64,000 nucleotides of DNA from Alkaliphilus metalliredigens QYMF (GTDB lineage Bacteria; Bacillota; Clostridia; Peptostreptococcales; Natronincolaceae), in contig NC_009633.1 of NCBI RefSeq assembly GCF_000016985.1, positions 1,674,001 through 1,738,000 of the forward strand, given 5' to 3'. Of this stretch, positions 62,025 through 64,000 are shown piece by piece. Below the pieces are notes generated by a model. The model saw only the letters and a list, made by a program, of their open reading frames with translations. It searched no databases and had not been told where the DNA came from. A program made the position numbers and the translations under genes. Within the stretch, counting starts at the first letter, position 1. Each line of letters opens with the position of its first letter.

Positions 62025-62993
62025 ATGATATTGAAAAAGAAAAAATTGTACTTTGTATTAGGTATTTTATTGACATTGACATTAATACTATCAGCTTGTA
62101 GTAACACGATAGAACCAGCAATTGAAGATAACATTGATGAATCATTAGCACAGCATGAGGACATAGAAGATCCTGAAGAAGGACTACAAATCTTAACGAC
62201 AATCTCAATTATAGGGGACTTAGTAGAAAATGTAATAGGAGACCGTGGGCAAGTGGAATATTTAGTACCAATAGGAGAGGAACCAGAAGAGTATGAGCCT
62301 ATTCCAAGTGATTTTCAAAAAATCAGTGATACCGATGTTGTCTTTGCTAATGGATTAAACCTAGAGGGCTGGATTGAAAGAGTCATGACAAATGTCAGCG
62401 GTACAGATTTAGTTTATGTGACTGAAGGAGCTCCCACCATAACGTTAATCGATCAGGACATTGACGATCCACATTTATGGCTCAATGTAAGCTATGTTAT
62501 TGATTATTACTTAGATAATATTTTAAATACCGTCATCTCTTTGGATCCCCAAGGGGAAGGAACTTATCGAGAAAATACGGAACAATACATTAAAGAGTTA
62601 AGGGAATTAGAGCTATGGATTGAAGAAAGCGTTAAAGAAATTCCAGAAGAAAACCGACTCATTGTCATTAGTGAAAACGCACTAAAATATTTTGGAGAAG
62701 CCTATGGATTTGAAACGGAGGGCATATGGGAGTTGAATTCCCACGAAGAGGGAACACCACAACAAATTTCCCGGGTAATTGATTTAGTAAGAGAGCGAAA
62801 TATACCATCAATTTTCGTAGAAACCACAGTCAGTGATCGATATATGCAAATGGTTTCTAGTGAATCCAGGGTACCCATTGCAGGGAGTTTGTACACAGAT
62901 GCAATCGGCGTTAAGGGGAGCCCGGGAGATACTTATATTAAAATGATGAGGCATAATGTAGAAGTACTTGTAGAAGGTTTGAGGGGACGTTAA
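62025..62993 (+). CDS. metal ABC transporter, substrate-binding lipoprotein
   Basis: The 322-residue protein has a lipoprotein signal (LSAC lipobox, about residues 22-25) and the ZnuA/PsaA fold. Of four expected metal ligands, DPHLWLNV (second), ISENALKYF with IWELNSHEEGTP (third region) and YTDAIG (fourth) are visible. The first, normally His in DPHEYEP, reads Glu (E88 in GEEPEEYEP). The rest resembles manganese binders such as PsaA. ATG 62025 follows AAAGGAGTG. It ends the mntR-linked transporter operon. Confidence 0.92.
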   Translation: MILKKKKLYFVLGILLTLTLILSACSNTIEPAIEDNIDESLAQHEDIEDPEEGLQILTTISIIGDLVENVIGDRGQVEYLVPIGEEPEEYEPIPSDFQKISDTDVVFANGLNLEGWIERVMTNVSGTDLVYVTEGAPTITLIDQDIDDPHLWLNVSYVIDYYLDNILNTVISLDPQGEGTYRENTEQYIKELRELELWIEESVKEIPEENRLIVISENALKYFGEAYGFETEGIWELNSHEEGTPQQISRVIDLVRERNIPSIFVETTVSDRYMQMVSSESRVPIAGSLYTDAIGVKGSPGDTYIKMMRHNVEVLVEGLRGR

Positions 62994-63010
62994 AATTGAT
63001 TTGCTGATGA

Positions 63011-63055
63011 AAAAAAGGTTAAGTCTATGAGTATAACATAGACTTAACCTTTTTA
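63011..63055 (+). terminator. strong terminator after the metal transporter operon
   Basis: AAAAGGTTAAGTCTATG and CATAGACTTAACCTTTT form a perfect 17-bp stem with a 7-base loop. Confidence 0.92.
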
Positions 63056-63156
63056 TATAGAATCTGTCTATTGTAGTTTGTGCAGGTTTATTGTAAATGC
63101 TAAGGACAAGTACAAAAAATGGGAATAGGTTCCAATAAAGATGGCAATAATTAAAG

Positions 63157-63173
63157 ATGCAAATTACTTGCAT
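63157..63173 (+). promoter_or_regulatory. candidate operator upstream of the CooC-like gene
   Basis: ATGCAA, five bases, TTGCAT, a perfect dyad 38 bp before the ATG. The bound factor is unknown. Confidence 0.4.
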
Positions 63174-63210
63174 TTACAACTATAAAAAACTGGATAAGGA
63201 GCTTGAAAAG

Positions 63211-64000
63211 ATGAGAGTAGGATTTTTTGGTAAGGGTGGAAGCGGAAAAACAACAGCTACAGCAGGGTTTATCAGCTATTTAAAAGATATGGGGGACCAT
63301 GTTCTTGCTGTTGATGCAGATATGAATGTTCACCTAGGAAAAACACTACAGATGGAGCATAAATCAATAGGAGATGCCTTCGATGAATTTGAAGAATACT
63401 TAGAAGGCCATAGAAGACATCCAGTAGTGGAAAATAAGAAGCCTGTTATTATCGGGACAACACCTCCCGCTCTAAATTCAAGGTTTATAAGACCTAAAAG
63501 TGAGGATCCTTTTATCAAGACATATGCAACCCAAAGAGATAATATTTCTCTAATTACTGTAGGCACCTATAGAAATACTGAGGTGGGGCATTCATGTTAT
63601 CACGGGAAGTTAGGAGCATTGGAGCTTATGTACAATCGCCTGTTGGATGATAAACATGATATTGTCGTGGCTGATTCAACCGCAGGGGTAGATAGTGTTG
63701 GCACAAGTATGTTTTTTGTTTATGACATTATTATTTTTGTTGTAGAGCCAACATTAAGGAGCCTTAATGTTTATCTGGATTTTCTAAAAATCACAAAAAA
63801 CTATTCGCTAAATGTCTATGTGTTAGGCAATAAGGTTACAGATGAAGATGATATCAATTTCCTTAAAGAACATATTGGCGAGGACAAGCTTATTGGATGT
63901 ATAAAACATTCCAGTGATTTAAGAAGATTTGAACAGGGAGACAATAGCTCTTTTGACGAATTTATAAATAAAAACCAAGCAGTATTTGAAACCATCCACC
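63211..64000 (+). CDS. CooC/ArsA-like P-loop ATPase, cut by the window end
   Basis: The first 263 codons are visible without a stop. ATG 63211 follows AAGGAGCTTG. The protein begins MRVGFFGKGGSGKTTATAGF: a deviant Walker A with the signature Lys (GKGGSGKTT), then VLAVDADMN. This is the MinD/CooC/ArsA ATPase group, which includes metal-insertion ATPases such as CooC (nickel for CO dehydrogenase). VVADSTAGVDSVG is the Walker B region. The partner enzyme would lie beyond the window, so the metal and target are open. Confidence 0.8.
   Translation, partial: MRVGFFGKGGSGKTTATAGFISYLKDMGDHVLAVDADMNVHLGKTLQMEHKSIGDAFDEFEEYLEGHRRHPVVENKKPVIIGTTPPALNSRFIRPKSEDPFIKTYATQRDNISLITVGTYRNTEVGHSCYHGKLGALELMYNRLLDDKHDIVVADSTAGVDSVGTSMFFVYDIIIFVVEPTLRSLNVYLDFLKITKNYSLNVYVLGNKVTDEDDINFLKEHIGEDKLIGCIKHSSDLRRFEQGDNSSFDEFINKNQAVFETIH

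Overview
The window is AT-rich DNA from a spore-forming, anaerobic member of the Firmicutes (class Clostridia). Gene content and protein similarity suggest an Alkaliphilus-like organism, but this is inference from recognised families and not a database match. Pointers are strong Shine-Dalgarno sequences, T-box leaders before thrS and pheS, an ATT-started infC, spore genes (pdaB, ytxC, an alpha/beta SASP), YqzL, and the LL-diaminopimelate aminotransferase route to lysine and cell wall.

Bases 1-24,800 are an accessory region. It opens with three nested mobile elements: an IS3-family element (167-6249) is split by a group II intron (512-5323), whose reverse transcriptase gene is in turn split by a serine-recombinase element (about 1688-4378). 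A defence-type block follows: a small TIGR04540-like gene, a complete type I restriction-modification operon (hsdM-hsdS-hsdR, 6696-13600), a 1,675-residue protein joining a sacsin/Hsp90-type ATPase to an AlbA/Schlafen-like domain and a C-terminal caspase-like protease (14019-19046), a broken DUF1413-like gene, and a GHKL ATPase with a PD-(D/E)XK-like nuclease tail (19792-21792). The DUF1413-like gene is disrupted by an internally deleted IS21-type relic with a 5-bp target duplication. Beyond it lies an istB relic interrupted by an IS256-family element that carries an extra small gene and has a perfect 8-bp target duplication.

Bases 24,868-64,000 are core-like chromosome, mostly on the + strand and punctuated by clear terminators. 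In order they hold: a double-cluster ferredoxin-like protein; two polysaccharide deacetylases (one the sporulation type pdaB); a Na/Pi-type transporter; dapL; a divergent MurE-like ligase; a two-OB-fold ssDNA-binding protein; a GAF/fRMsr-like protein; hpt; an M20 peptidase; a CPBP protease; a phospholipase D-like protein; a SASP; a methyltransferase; a cold-shock protein; hslO; tRNA-Val, tRNA-Phe and tRNA-Cys; ytxC; and a DUF445 protein. The translation block follows: T-box-thrS, an FtsH-like protease on the minus strand, infC-rpmI-rplT, ktrB-ktrA, a SpoU-type rRNA methyltransferase, and yqzL-T-box-pheS-pheT-zapA-U32 peptidase. Last come mntR, a manganese/zinc-type ABC importer and the start of a CooC/ArsA-like ATPase cut by the window end.

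The most interesting items are the GHKL-caspase / DUF1413 / GHKL-nuclease cluster as a candidate defence system, the nested elements with base-resolved junctions, an 80-bp intergenic repeat family whose hairpin shows compensatory base changes, a metal-binding lipoprotein whose usual first His ligand reads as Glu, and a passenger gene inside the IS256-type element.
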